A DNA stretch of 64,000 bases, from assembly GCF_000378985.1 (NCBI RefSeq), contig NZ_KB905370.1, positions 2,471,006-2,535,005 of the forward strand, written 5' to 3'. The notes below the pieces were generated by a model that worked only from the letters and a program-made list of their open reading frames with translations, did not search any database and was not told the origin of the DNA. This document shows positions 8,625-18,323 of the stretch, piece after piece (the first letter of the stretch is position 1; each line of letters starts with the position of its first letter). Source of the stretch: Ensifer sp. BR816. GTDB taxonomy: Bacteria > Pseudomonadota > Alphaproteobacteria > Rhizobiales > Rhizobiaceae. The position numbers were made by a program, and so were the translations under genes.

Positions 8625-11125
8625 AAGATCATGTCCGATCGCCCGGTCAGGATGGAATGCGAGCGGACGTTCTTCCTGAATTGGCTCAGCCGCTGCTAGC
8701 GCTCGCAAAGCGCGCCGAAAGCGAGAAACGGCCGGACCCAAACGAGTTGGCAGCAACCGCACGCACACTCGTAGCTGCATTCGAGATCGAAGCCCGCCGA
8801 ATGAACGTTCCGCCGGACTGGCTCCTGGACGCACGCGACGCGCTCGTCACTTTGCTCGATGCCCGCGCGCGCAACAATCCGGCGCTGCCAGTGCGGCAAT
8901 GGGAGCGTGCTTTTACGGCCGCGCTTCCAATCAGCCGGAGCCTTGGTTCAAAACGTCTCGCAGAACGGGCGGCGGAGGCGGCGAGGGGCGGTCCGGCACG
9001 GCGCGATCTCGCCCGTTTCCTTGGTCACTGCGACGAGGCCGTTCAAGCCGCACATTCGGCGGGTGAGAAGCATAGAACGCGAGCAGATCGCGGCCTGGTA
9101 TTTTTAGGCGTCGTGTGCTTCTTCGCAATATTGGTGGCTTGGGCAGCATGGGCCGAATGGCGGTTCCGCGAGCAGCTGATAGCGCAATTGCCCGACGTGG
9201 AGCGCGTTATCGAAGCGGGCATTGCCGCAACCCCGGCCGCGCGCGCTGCTCAGCTTGATGCCTTCGCCGCAGCGGTTCGCCTCGTTGAGCAGAATGCGCC
9301 GAGCTCACCGCTCGGCGTTATTCATTTTGTTGAGAGTGTCGATCCTGGTGCGACCGCCCGTCGCCGCTACAGCGAGGCGGCGGATGCACTTGCTGCAGGG
9401 CCCCTCGCCGAGGCACTTGCAGTTGCGCTCGCCACGGAAGGGGACGCCAATGCGCTCTACGATTCCCTGCGGGCCTGGTCGATATTGAAGGGTACATCGG
9501 ACTGGCAGCCGCGTTTTCTGGCCGGCTGGGTCGCCGACCGGGTCCGGACCTTCCCCGAACTCGCTTATCTCGCCCAGCATGTTGCCGCTATGTCCAGGGC
9601 CCCGCCGGCCATCCCATCTGCGGATCCGGAGACGATCGCCCAGGCACGCCAGTTCGCTTCTGAAGGCTTGGCGAGCGAGCGCGCCTTGCTGGAACTGATC
9701 CGAGCTGAGGAGGCGGCGGAACTCCCATCATGGTCTCTTGACGAGGTAGTCCCTGGCCTTGACTCGATTTTGATACACAGTTCAGGTCTGGCGATCGAAC
9801 GCGAGATATCGGGCCTGTATACGGAGTCTGGATGGAATTATGCGCGCTCCGGCGGCGCAAAGCAGGCGATCGAGCGGGCGAGCTCGCAGGCTGCAACGCT
9901 TCTAGCGGCTGAGGGGACGACAACGACGGAGGTCGTGATGGATCTCCTTCAAAAACGCACGTTGGAAGAATGGTCCAACTACCTCGGTGATCTTCGCGTC
10001 CGGCCGTTCTCCGATCAACCCACCGCCGTACTGATCAGCGGTGCGCTAAGCGCCAGCAATTCACCGCTTTCGGCGCTGATCCGGGAGGCTTGGCGTCAGT
10101 CGGGGGGCACCGACCGCAACCGAAGCCATGCCAACCAGCTTCGCGTCGCAGCAGCATTGGGGCCGGCCATACAGTTTGTCGAACAGGGGCGGATGTCGGA
10201 GATCTCCCATCTCTTTGTGTCGTTGAACGTGGCCCTTTCCGTTCTCGATGCAAATGCCGAGCTTGGAAAGAAACCGCTCATGGACGCCCAGGAGCGCGCC
10301 AACTCGATCGTAGCATTGCAGCAAGCCCCCCTTCTTCTGGTGCAGATAGTAGAGGATGTGATTGCCCAGACGGCTGCTCCAAAAGAGCCCGAGGCGACTT
10401 CGGAGTCAGTCCCGCAGGAGAGAGCCCAAGAGAGACCACAGGAGAAACCAAAGACACCATGGGGTTCAGAGATCGCGACCGCCTGTCAGGCGGTCGTGAG
10501 TGGCCGGTATCCTTTCTTCGATGGCCCCGACGCGGACCTTGCCGCAGTGGCACGAATCTTCGCACCTGACGGCTCTGTGGGGAGCTATTATCGTGCGCAA
10601 TTGGCGCAATTGATGGACACGTCCACGACTCCGTGGCGCTGGAAGCCGGAAGCGCGCCTCTCTGGCTACACACCCGAAAGCGCTATCTTTTTCCAAAGGG
10701 CGCTTGCCGTCGGAGGCGCTTTTTTTGGCCAGGGAGCGACGCCTGACGTATCGGTAACGCTGGAGGCGCTCGCTCAACGAGGAGCGGCAACGATTTCGAT
10801 TGGCGGTGCTCATGCTCCGGTCGTCACGTCGGGCGACGCCGTGAGGTTGAACTGGCCGGGGCCCTCACCCGCGCAAGGCTTCGAAATTTCCTTCGACATC
10901 GGCACTGTGGTCGAGAAGAAGAGCGCACCCGGTCCATGGGGCTTTTTGCGCTTCCTGGACGGGGCACATTTGCGGCCACGTGAGGGCGGCCGGCGCTTCC
11001 TGGTTGATGTGCGCGGCAAGGGCGCTCGGGCCTATCTTCAGATGTCTTTCGGCAGCGCTGCAAATCCCATAGCTGCGCGTGCACTTCTGCGGGGTTTGAC
11101 CTGTCCGCTCACTCTTCAACCTTGA
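8621..11125 (+). CDS. Short TssM/IcmF-like protein (C-terminal part of TssM only)
   Basis: The product is about 834 residues. The C-terminal third has the IcmF/TssM C-terminal signature (RYPFFDGPDADLAAVARIF, FFQRALAVGGAFF, then a beta-rich end). The N-terminus carries one membrane segment near residues 157-180 (LGVVCFFAILVAWAAWAEW) after a soluble region. The large cytoplasmic NTPase-like domain and the two first membrane helices of full TssM (usually over 1100 residues) are absent. I start it at GTG 8621, which overlaps the previous stop as GTGA and has AGAGGG upstream; a longer open frame from 8372 overlaps the M15 gene and is not credible. Either this is a dedicated short paralogue or a full TssM is encoded outside the window. 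Confidence 0.75.
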   Translation: MKDHVRSPGQDGMRADVLPELAQPLLALAKRAESEKRPDPNELAATARTLVAAFEIEARRMNVPPDWLLDARDALVTLLDARARNNPALPVRQWERAFTAALPISRSLGSKRLAERAAEAARGGPARRDLARFLGHCDEAVQAAHSAGEKHRTRADRGLVFLGVVCFFAILVAWAAWAEWRFREQLIAQLPDVERVIEAGIAATPAARAAQLDAFAAAVRLVEQNAPSSPLGVIHFVESVDPGATARRRYSEAADALAAGPLAEALAVALATEGDANALYDSLRAWSILKGTSDWQPRFLAGWVADRVRTFPELAYLAQHVAAMSRAPPAIPSADPETIAQARQFASEGLASERALLELIRAEEAAELPSWSLDEVVPGLDSILIHSSGLAIEREISGLYTESGWNYARSGGAKQAIERASSQAATLLAAEGTTTTEVVMDLLQKRTLEEWSNYLGDLRVRPFSDQPTAVLISGALSASNSPLSALIREAWRQSGGTDRNRSHANQLRVAAALGPAIQFVEQGRMSEISHLFVSLNVALSVLDANAELGKKPLMDAQERANSIVALQQAPLLLVQIVEDVIAQTAAPKEPEATSESVPQERAQERPQEKPKTPWGSEIATACQAVVSGRYPFFDGPDADLAAVARIFAPDGSVGSYYRAQLAQLMDTSTTPWRWKPEARLSGYTPESAIFFQRALAVGGAFFGQGATPDVSVTLEALAQRGAATISIGGAHAPVVTSGDAVRLNWPGPSPAQGFEISFDIGTVVEKKSAPGPWGFLRFLDGAHLRPREGGRRFLVDVRGKGARAYLQMSFGSAANPIAARALLRGLTCPLTLQP

Positions 11126-11477
11126 GTTTCCAAGCTGTGCAGTCCGGCTTGATCGGTTGATCAAGGGATAGGCACTGATCCACGACTTGGCGAAATTCTG
11201 GCGCGGTGAGGTTGCGTGGCGATTGTCCTCCGGGGGACATGCTCAAGGGATGTCAAGGCAACTTGTCGCGAGCTATGTTTAAGTTCAGGCTAAAAAGATC
11301 GCAAAATGTATCGACTGGCACACGGCGCAGGCATGCCTACTTGGGCGGCTCGTCACGCGGATCTACCCAGTAAGCAGGTGAAGTTGAACCGGACTCAGCA
11401 AAACGGGCGCCAAGCCTGAAATCTACCTTCGGTGCAATCAGATTGCCGGTCGAACCGCGGCTGTCTATTGCCGACTG
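11126..11477. other. Intergenic gap after the T6SS genes
   Basis: This gap separates two convergent genes. I see no convincing coding frame. It contains a 22-nt motif at 11297-11318 that recurs with one mismatch at 26544-26565 (listed separately). Confidence 0.6.
11297..11318. repeat. 22-nt motif, copy 1
   Basis: Reads GATCGCAAAATG followed by TATCGACTGG. The second copy at 26544-26565 differs at a single base. The two copies are in the same orientation, and both lie in non-coding DNA within about 1 kb of a nucleotidyltransferase gene or its fragment. Confidence 0.6.
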
Positions 11478-12551
11478 CTATCCTTTCCCGAGTTCGTCCA
11501 TGGCGACCCCGAGAGCGTCTGCAAGCGCCTCCTTGCCACTCGCAGGCATCAGGGCGATGCCGGCCGCAAGCCCCTCCTGCCATGACGACCCTCGATCCCA
11601 TGCCTCCTGGTATGCGTCCGCCAGAACGGCGCCCTGCCGGATTTGCAGCATGGCCTCGAAAAGTGTTGCCGCCTGTAGCAGGTCCTTGTCCCGCTTCGCC
11701 CTCGCGAGCGCGTCCGTCAGACGTCTGGAGGCCACGATGAGCTTGTGGACGGCATATCGTTCTGGAGCAGGCACGTTGACACTCACGCCCTCCCGGTGCA
11801 GCAGCACCGTCCTGACAGGCTCGTAAATCAGGAAGTCCAAGAACCGAAGGTTTTCCGCCGAGGCGCCGCCGAGGGCAGGCATAGGGGAGGGCTTGCCCGC
11901 GTATTCATCCGACCCTCTGTTGCCCGTCAGGAATTCGACACGGTAATTGCTCCGGTTGACGAATGCTGTCACGCGCGCCTTGTCGGCCTGATGCGGCACG
12001 GCCCGGAACGACGGATCGATGGCTTGCAAGATTCCCAGGATCGGTGGCAGGCTGTCATCGACCTCTTGCGAGATCGCGAAATCCATAGCCAGGTCGGCAT
12101 CGCCGGTCTGCGTCGCGGTTGTCGGCAAGCGGACGCCAAGGACGCCCGAATAGCAGCCATAGGCGACCGATCCGACGAGAACGCCACGTAGGCGAAAGAA
12201 ACCCGCATCCGCGAGCGCCTTGGTGACATCGCCAGCGAAGCGATCGGGACCCTGCATGCCGCCCGAGCGAAGAAGCGTGGAGACCAAACGTCGCCGCTCC
12301 CTGATGTTGCCCTTGATCTCGCGATGTCGCCTGACACGCGCTTCGATCTCCGGATCAGCAGCGGGGCCAACATAGCTCCGCTTGTCCTTGCCCTCGGGAG
12401 TTGGGATGTCGAAATAGAAATAGTTTTTGCCCTTCACGGGGACCGTGACGAAGCGCCCCTCGAGCGGAAAATCCGATTGCCTTTGCGCGTCCAATGCCTG
12501 TTGGGCGAGTTCCGCGAACATCGTGCGGAATACAAGATCGATATCTCTCAT
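11478..12551 (-). CDS. GSU2403-family nucleotidyltransferase-fold protein
   Basis: The 357-residue protein resembles the GSU2403-like nucleotidyltransferase family (NTP_transf_8 type). An N-terminal domain (about 1-120: FPLEGRFV, KNYFYFDIPTPEGKDKRSYVGP) precedes a nucleotidyltransferase core. In the core, the GS motif (VLVGSVAYGCYSG, near 130) is followed by the acidic pair in TQTGDADLAMDF. Two catalytic aspartates and the GS are therefore all present. Substrate is unknown; members of this superfamily include antitoxin/toxin and tRNA-modifying enzymes, but nothing here decides. A truncated, nearly identical copy lies at 27350-27760. Upstream lie two tandem 10-bp palindromes, so the gene is probably tightly regulated by a factor not encoded next to it. 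Confidence 0.75.
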   Translation of the reverse strand: MRDIDLVFRTMFAELAQQALDAQRQSDFPLEGRFVTVPVKGKNYFYFDIPTPEGKDKRSYVGPAADPEIEARVRRHREIKGNIRERRRLVSTLLRSGGMQGPDRFAGDVTKALADAGFFRLRGVLVGSVAYGCYSGVLGVRLPTTATQTGDADLAMDFAISQEVDDSLPPILGILQAIDPSFRAVPHQADKARVTAFVNRSNYRVEFLTGNRGSDEYAGKPSPMPALGGASAENLRFLDFLIYEPVRTVLLHREGVSVNVPAPERYAVHKLIVASRRLTDALARAKRDKDLLQAATLFEAMLQIRQGAVLADAYQEAWDRGSSWQEGLAAGIALMPASGKEALADALGVAMDELGKG

Positions 12552-12567
12552 TGTCCCGCCGGCCTCG

Positions 12568-12634
12568 GTTATAATGTGTTTGCAAAAACATTATAACTTC
12601 GCCGGTTATAACGTTTCTGGGAAAACATTATAAC
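12568..12634 (-). promoter_or_regulatory. Two tandem palindromic operators upstream of the nucleotidyltransferase
   Basis: Site 1 (12568-12597) is GTTATAATGT, a 10-base spacer, then ACATTATAAC: a perfect inverted repeat. Site 2 (12605-12634) is GTTATAACGT, 10 bases, ACATTATAAC. The sites start 37 bp apart. Each arm also contains a TATAAT-like -10 element, and a TTGACA lies just upstream on the gene's strand around 12650. Binding would therefore overlap the promoter, as expected for repression. The same architecture is kept at 27778-27845. Confidence 0.75.
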
Positions 12635-13120
12635 TTCCCGGGTTTCTGTCAAGCCGCCTGCCTGGAGAAAACGCCCCACCGAGTCCTCGCTCCGCGCTCC
12701 AAGTGCAAGGTTTTGATAGCCGCAGTCCGGTCCGCAAGGAATTGGCGCTTCGTCCATTCTATTGGTTTCCGGCACACACTCGAGCTGCTCCTCGAAGAGT
12801 CTGGTCGCCATTGGACGAAGTTCACCTTCACCAGCCACGGAACAGCTCTTCTGAAGTCAGCAATCGCTTGCCTTCGCACGTTCGGCAAAAAGCAAACAAC
12901 ACCACTCAGTCACTATGCCCACAAATCCTGAACGTTCACAGCTAGGGTGACTGGAAGCTTCGACGGCTCGCCGAGACGCTGATCGATAAGCGCCGCTCAT
13001 GTCCGCATGATACCTACTTATTTGCGCCGCAGCATTGCGCATCATAGGCTTTCCTCACAGCCCGCGATCAAGACGGGCAGTGCGACGGGCACGTAAATCT
13101 GTCTCCAGAGAGGAATTTCA
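12635..13120. other. Intergenic stretch before the creatine ABC operon
   Basis: About 490 bases lie between the nucleotidyltransferase operators and the solute-binding protein gene. No reading frame with a family signature was found; short open frames here have no supporting start or composition. The right part holds 80-bp repeat copy A (12971-13050), which ends 70 bp before the binding-protein start and presumably lies in its promoter region. Confidence 0.5.
12971..13050 (+). repeat. 80-bp direct repeat, copy A
   Basis: It starts CCGAGACGCTGATC and ends GCGCATCATAGGCT. Copy B at 19719-19798 is in the same orientation with only two mismatches. The two copies bracket the ABC transporter, LysR and creatinase genes. 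Inside are two similar blocks, CGCATGATA and CGCATCATA, 34 bp apart, that could be regulator half-sites. Confidence 0.85.
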
Positions 13121-14164
13121 ATGTTCAGCAAACGCATGTTTCTGGCAGCGACGACGCTCGCCTATGGTCTGACCCTCGGTCACGCGATGGCCGCCGAACC
13201 GATTTCCGTCATGAGCTTTGGCGGCGCCTATCAGGAAGCCCAGCGCAAGGCCATCTTCGATGCCTACTCGCAGGAGACTGGACGGGCGGTATCCGAGCAG
13301 GAGTACGGCGGCGAGATCGCCAAGATCAAGGCGATGATCGACAGCGGCAACACGACAATTGACGTCGTGGACGTCGACGCGCCGACCCTGCTGCAGGGCT
13401 GCGATGAGGGTATCTTCGAGCCAATCAACTGGGAAAAGGTCGGACCGAAATCGGAATGGCTCGCCGGCACCACATCGGAATGCGGAGTCGGCACGATCGT
13501 CTATGCGACGATACTTTCCTATGACGAGCAGAGGCTGGAGAAAAAGCCGACAAAGCTTGCCGACCTCTTCGATCTTGCCAATTTCCCCGGCAAGCGCGGC
13601 CTGTGGAAGAACCCGGCGACCAATCTGGAATTCGCATTGCTGGCCGATGGCGTCGCCCCGCAGGACGTCTACGCTATACTCGCGACCCCGGAGGGCGTCG
13701 ACCGCGCCTTCGCCAAGCTGGACACGATCAAGAACGAGATCGTCTGGTGGGAGGCGGGCGCGCAGGCACCGCAACTGCTTGCCTCCGGCGAGGTGACGAT
13801 GACGACGGCCTGGAACGGCCGCATCTTCAGCGCCAACAAGGAGGGCCGCAAGTTCGGTATCGTCTGGGACAATCAGATTCTCGATTCGAACTACTGGGTC
13901 ATCCCCAAGGGAGCGAACGACATCGAGGGCTCGCTCGACTTCATCCGCTTTGCCGTCGAGCCCAAAATCCTGGCGGGCATCACAAAATACATTCCCTATG
14001 GCCCGGTACGCGCGACGGCGGCCACCGAAGTGGCGCCGGAAGACGCCAAGAATCTGCCGACGAGCCGGGATAACCTGACGACCTCCCTCACGCTCGACAA
14101 CGCCTTTTGGGCAGACCATGGCGACGAGATCAGGAAGCGCTTCACCACTTGGCTTTCCAACTAG
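13121..14164 (+). CDS. Periplasmic solute-binding protein, PotD-like (putative creatine importer)
   Basis: The 347-residue exported binding protein belongs to the spermidine/putrescine-type family (SBP_bac_8). A signal peptide spans about residues 1-24 (FLAATTLAYGLTLGHAMAA, cut before EP). The mature start ISVMSFGGAYQEAQRKAIFD is typical of rhizobial polyamine, opine or amidino-compound binders. It captures ligand for the ATPase and two permeases that follow closely. The creatinase gene within the same repeat-bounded unit suggests creatine or a related guanidino compound as ligand; that is inference, since binding-protein sequence alone does not fix the ligand. Copy A of the 80-bp repeat lies 70 bp upstream and likely contributes to control. 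Confidence 0.85.
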   Translation: MFSKRMFLAATTLAYGLTLGHAMAAEPISVMSFGGAYQEAQRKAIFDAYSQETGRAVSEQEYGGEIAKIKAMIDSGNTTIDVVDVDAPTLLQGCDEGIFEPINWEKVGPKSEWLAGTTSECGVGTIVYATILSYDEQRLEKKPTKLADLFDLANFPGKRGLWKNPATNLEFALLADGVAPQDVYAILATPEGVDRAFAKLDTIKNEIVWWEAGAQAPQLLASGEVTMTTAWNGRIFSANKEGRKFGIVWDNQILDSNYWVIPKGANDIEGSLDFIRFAVEPKILAGITKYIPYGPVRATAATEVAPEDAKNLPTSRDNLTTSLTLDNAFWADHGDEIRKRFTTWLSN

Positions 14165-14175
14165 GAGGCGGGTTG

Positions 14176-15312
<1,137 letters not shown>

Positions 15313-15314
15313 CC

Positions 15315-16562
15315 ATGACACAGACCATGTCTCTCGTGGCGCCCACTTCGGCTGCCAGCCTCGGAGCAGCGCTGCGTCGGGCCGAGCGGCCGAACCGTCT
15401 CAAGGCATTGGGCCTTGCACTGCCGGCGTTGTTCTTCCTCGTCGTCACCTTCGCCGCGCCCATCGGCGTCTTCCTCACGACCGCCGTGCGCAATCCGGAG
15501 GTCCGCACGGTCCTGCCGCAAACCATCGCCGCGCTGAAGGATTGGGACGGACGTTCGACACCCGGCGAAGAGGTCTTTGCCGCGCTCGCGGCCGACCTTG
15601 CCCGAGCGAAGGACGGGAACACGGCCGCCTCGCTTGGCAAGCGACTGAACTACGAAAGCGCTGGCATGCGCAGCCGCATCATGTCCGTGGTCCGTCAGCT
15701 CGGCAAATTCCGAGAAGGCGCTCTCGCCCCGCAGTTCGCCGCACTCGATCCCGCCTGGGCGAGCCCCGATCTCTGGGCGATCATCAAGCGCAATGCCAGT
15801 CCGGTGACGCCGTATTACCTGCTGACCTCCGTCGACTTCGGACAGAACCCCGCCGGCAGTATCGAACGGGTGCCGGATAGCCAGGCGGTGTTTCTCGACA
15901 TTCTCGGCCGCACGCTCTGGATCGCCGGCCTCGTGACGGTTGCGACGCTGGTCCTTGGCTTTCCCACGGCCTATGTCATTTCGTTGGCGCCCGCACGCAT
16001 CGCTGGCTTCCTGCTTTTGCTGGTGCTGCTGCCGCTCTGGACGTCGCTGCTGGTGCGCACCACCGCCTGGGTCGTGCTGCTGCAGACGGACGGGGTGATC
16101 AACCAGGCGCTTCTGGCGCTCGGCCTCACCACGGAAAAGCTCCAACTGATGCTTACCCGTTTCGGCACCGTGACGGCGATGACGCATATCCAACTGCCCT
16201 TCACGATCCTGCCGATCCTCAGTGTCATGAAGTCCATTCCGGAAGGGCAGATGCGGGCCGCGCGCTCGCTCGGCGCCCCGCCGCACTTCGCCTTCTGGCG
16301 GGTTTATGCACCGCAGACGTTGCCGGGCGTTGCCGCCGGCTGCCTGATGACCTTCATCCTGTCTCTCGGCTACTACATCACGCCGGCGCTCGTCGGCGGC
16401 CCGCGCGATCAGATGATGTCGAATTTCATCGCCACCTACATCAACCGCGACCTGAACTGGGGCATGGCCGCCGCGCTCGCCTGCCTGCTCCTTGTCATGA
16501 CGCTTTCCATCTATTTCCTGTTCCTGCGCCTTTTCGGCGCGGAGCGCATCAAACTCGGATAA
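15315..16562 (+). CDS. ABC transporter permease, PotB-like
   Basis: This 415-residue inner-membrane permease has a first membrane helix near residues 35-60 (LALPALFFLVVTFAAPIGVF). A soluble periplasmic insertion of roughly 140 residues follows, typical of the longer PotB/opine permeases, and then about five further helices. The EAA-type loop reads SIPEGQMRAARSLGAPPHFA. It starts two bases after the ATPase stop and so is translationally coupled. It pairs with the next gene to form the transport channel. Confidence 0.9.
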   Translation: MTQTMSLVAPTSAASLGAALRRAERPNRLKALGLALPALFFLVVTFAAPIGVFLTTAVRNPEVRTVLPQTIAALKDWDGRSTPGEEVFAALAADLARAKDGNTAASLGKRLNYESAGMRSRIMSVVRQLGKFREGALAPQFAALDPAWASPDLWAIIKRNASPVTPYYLLTSVDFGQNPAGSIERVPDSQAVFLDILGRTLWIAGLVTVATLVLGFPTAYVISLAPARIAGFLLLLVLLPLWTSLLVRTTAWVVLLQTDGVINQALLALGLTTEKLQLMLTRFGTVTAMTHIQLPFTILPILSVMKSIPEGQMRAARSLGAPPHFAFWRVYAPQTLPGVAAGCLMTFILSLGYYITPALVGGPRDQMMSNFIATYINRDLNWGMAAALACLLLVMTLSIYFLFLRLFGAERIKLG

Positions 16563-16567
16563 GAACC

Positions 16568-17377
16568 ATGTGGCTTCCCGCTTACGCGACCCGCAGCGAA
16601 CGGCTCTGCCGCTTCGCCGTCGTCACCTTCGCCGTCGCCGTGCTCGTCTTCCTGATCGGGCCGCTCTTCGTCGTCTTTCCGCTATCGGTCTCCAAGGATC
16701 CCTTCTTCACTTTCCCGATTCAGGAATACTCCTGGCGCTGGTATGCGGATTTCTTCGGGAATTCGCGCTGGATGCAAAGCCTCCTCAACAGCCTCGTCGC
16801 AGCGATTTTGAGCACGGCGCTCGCCACCTTGTTCGGCACCCTCGCTGCCCTCGGCATCAGCCGGCCCGGCTTTCCCGGCCGTAAGGCAGTCATGGCACTG
16901 ATGATTTCGCCGATGATCATGCCCGTCGTCATCGTCGCCGTCGGCGCCTACATGTTCTTCGGCTCACTGGGGCTCACCAACACGCGAACCGGACTGGTGC
17001 TCGCCCATGCGGCGCTCTCCATTCCCTTCGTGGTCGTCACGGTGTTATCGGCGCTTTCCACTTATGATGCCAATCTTACGCGGGCAGGCGCGAGCCTCGG
17101 CGCCGGGCCGATCAGCGTGTTCTTCGCCGTGACGCTGCCGCTCATCCTTCCGGGTGTCATCTCCGGCGCGCTCCTCGCCTTCGCAGTCTCTTTCGATGAG
17201 GTGATTGTCGCGCTGTTCCTCACGGGTGCCGAACAGCGCACGTTGCCGGTGCAGATGTTCTCCGGCATCCGCGATCAGATTAACCCAACGATCATGGCTG
17301 CGGCGAGCCTGCTCACCACCGTCTCCATCGCGCTGTTCGTGGCATTGAACCTCATCCGCCGCGTGCGGCGGGCCTGA
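16568..17377 (+). CDS. ABC transporter permease, PotC-like
   Basis: The 269-residue permease has six predicted membrane helices and a degenerate EAA loop (YDANLTRAGASLGAGPISVF). It is the last gene of the four-gene importer operon and ends back to back with the convergent LysR gene: its TGA is immediately followed by the complementary stop of that gene, leaving no room for a separate terminator. Confidence 0.9.
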   Translation: MWLPAYATRSERLCRFAVVTFAVAVLVFLIGPLFVVFPLSVSKDPFFTFPIQEYSWRWYADFFGNSRWMQSLLNSLVAAILSTALATLFGTLAALGISRPGFPGRKAVMALMISPMIMPVVIVAVGAYMFFGSLGLTNTRTGLVLAHAALSIPFVVVTVLSALSTYDANLTRAGASLGAGPISVFFAVTLPLILPGVISGALLAFAVSFDEVIVALFLTGAEQRTLPVQMFSGIRDQINPTIMAAASLLTTVSIALFVALNLIRRVRRA

Positions 17378-18253
17378 TCAGCCGTCCCGCGTGTCGGCGA
17401 GAAAAGCGTCGGCGAAATGCGCTGCGAAGCTCTCGGCCACCGCAGAGCGCTTGCGGTCGGAGCTGAGATAGATACCGACGACGACGTCCGCGAGCCTGGG
17501 GAGGCCGAGGGCGTCGTCGAGCGTTGCGAGCTTTGCCGGCACAATGCGCCGGGCAAGCACTGTATTGCCGAAACCGGAGCCGACGGCCGCCTCGAGGCCG
17601 GCAAGGCTGGGGCTCGTGTAGACGAGGTCGTAACCGCGCCCTTCACGTTGCAAGGCCGTCAGCATGGCCCGCCGGTAGAGACAGCCTTCCGGGTAGCAGA
17701 CGATGCGCAGATTGGCATTGTCGTCCGTCACCAGAGAGGTCGCGCTGTCGCCCACCCAGGCGAGCGGCTCCTTCCAGGTCATGAACGCGCCTTCCGCCGG
17801 CCCGTCCGGCGTCATCGCCACGACGAGATCGTAGAGGCCGTTGCGCAGGCCCTGCAGCAGGATATGGGAAAGATCGCAGACGACCTCGAAGCGGAAATCG
17901 TGACCGCTGCGGCCAAGGCGCGGTATCAGTCTCGGCAGGAAATGGTCGGCATAGTCGTTCGGAATGCCGAGGCGGATCTTGCCGTGCTGGTCGCGCCTCG
18001 ACAGGCGCAGCACCATCTCGTCGTTCAGCGCCAGCATCTGTCGGGCATAGCTCGCGACCAACTCGCCAGCCTCGGTCGGCTGGGCACTGGCATCCTTGGC
18101 GAAAAGGGAAACGTTGAGCAGTTCCTGAAGCTTCTTCATCTGCAGGCTGATCGCCGGCTGGGTGCGGCCGAGCTGTTCGGCAGCGCGCGTGTGACTGCGC
18201 AGGTCGATGACGGCGAGGAAGGTGCGAAGAAGGTCGGTCGGGATGTTTCTCAC
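17378..18253 (-). CDS. LysR-family transcriptional regulator
   Basis: The product is about 291 residues from GTG 18253. It has a winged-helix N-terminus (LLRTFLAVIDLRSHTRAAEQLGRTQPAISLQMKKLQ) and a substrate-binding C-terminal domain. An upstream ATG at 18307 would make a 309-residue form, but that start falls inside a strong inverted repeat that looks like the creatinase terminator, so the extension (about 18 Arg/Ala-rich residues) is probably not translated. Located between creatinase and the importer, it is a candidate activator of one or both, responding to creatine, sarcosine or another intermediate. Effector unknown. Confidence 0.85.
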   Translation of the reverse strand: MRNIPTDLLRTFLAVIDLRSHTRAAEQLGRTQPAISLQMKKLQELLNVSLFAKDASAQPTEAGELVASYARQMLALNDEMVLRLSRRDQHGKIRLGIPNDYADHFLPRLIPRLGRSGHDFRFEVVCDLSHILLQGLRNGLYDLVVAMTPDGPAEGAFMTWKEPLAWVGDSATSLVTDDNANLRIVCYPEGCLYRRAMLTALQREGRGYDLVYTSPSLAGLEAAVGSGFGNTVLARRIVPAKLATLDDALGLPRLADVVVGIYLSSDRKRSAVAESFAAHFADAFLADTRDG

Positions 18254-18277
18254 GGAGGTCGGCACCGCTTCCAAAAG

Positions 18278-18305
18278 GAAACGGGCCGATCGGGCGGCCC
18301 GTTTC
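18278..18305 (-). terminator. Terminator-like hairpin after creatinase
   Basis: A perfect 10-bp stem, GAAACGGGCC and GGCCCGTTTC around an 8-base loop, lies about 20 bp beyond the creatinase stop. It is followed on the minus strand by CTTTTGG. It fits a rho-independent terminator for creatinase and overlaps the longest possible start of the LysR gene. Confidence 0.6.
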
Positions 18306-18323
18306 AAGTTGCCCGCGGACGGG

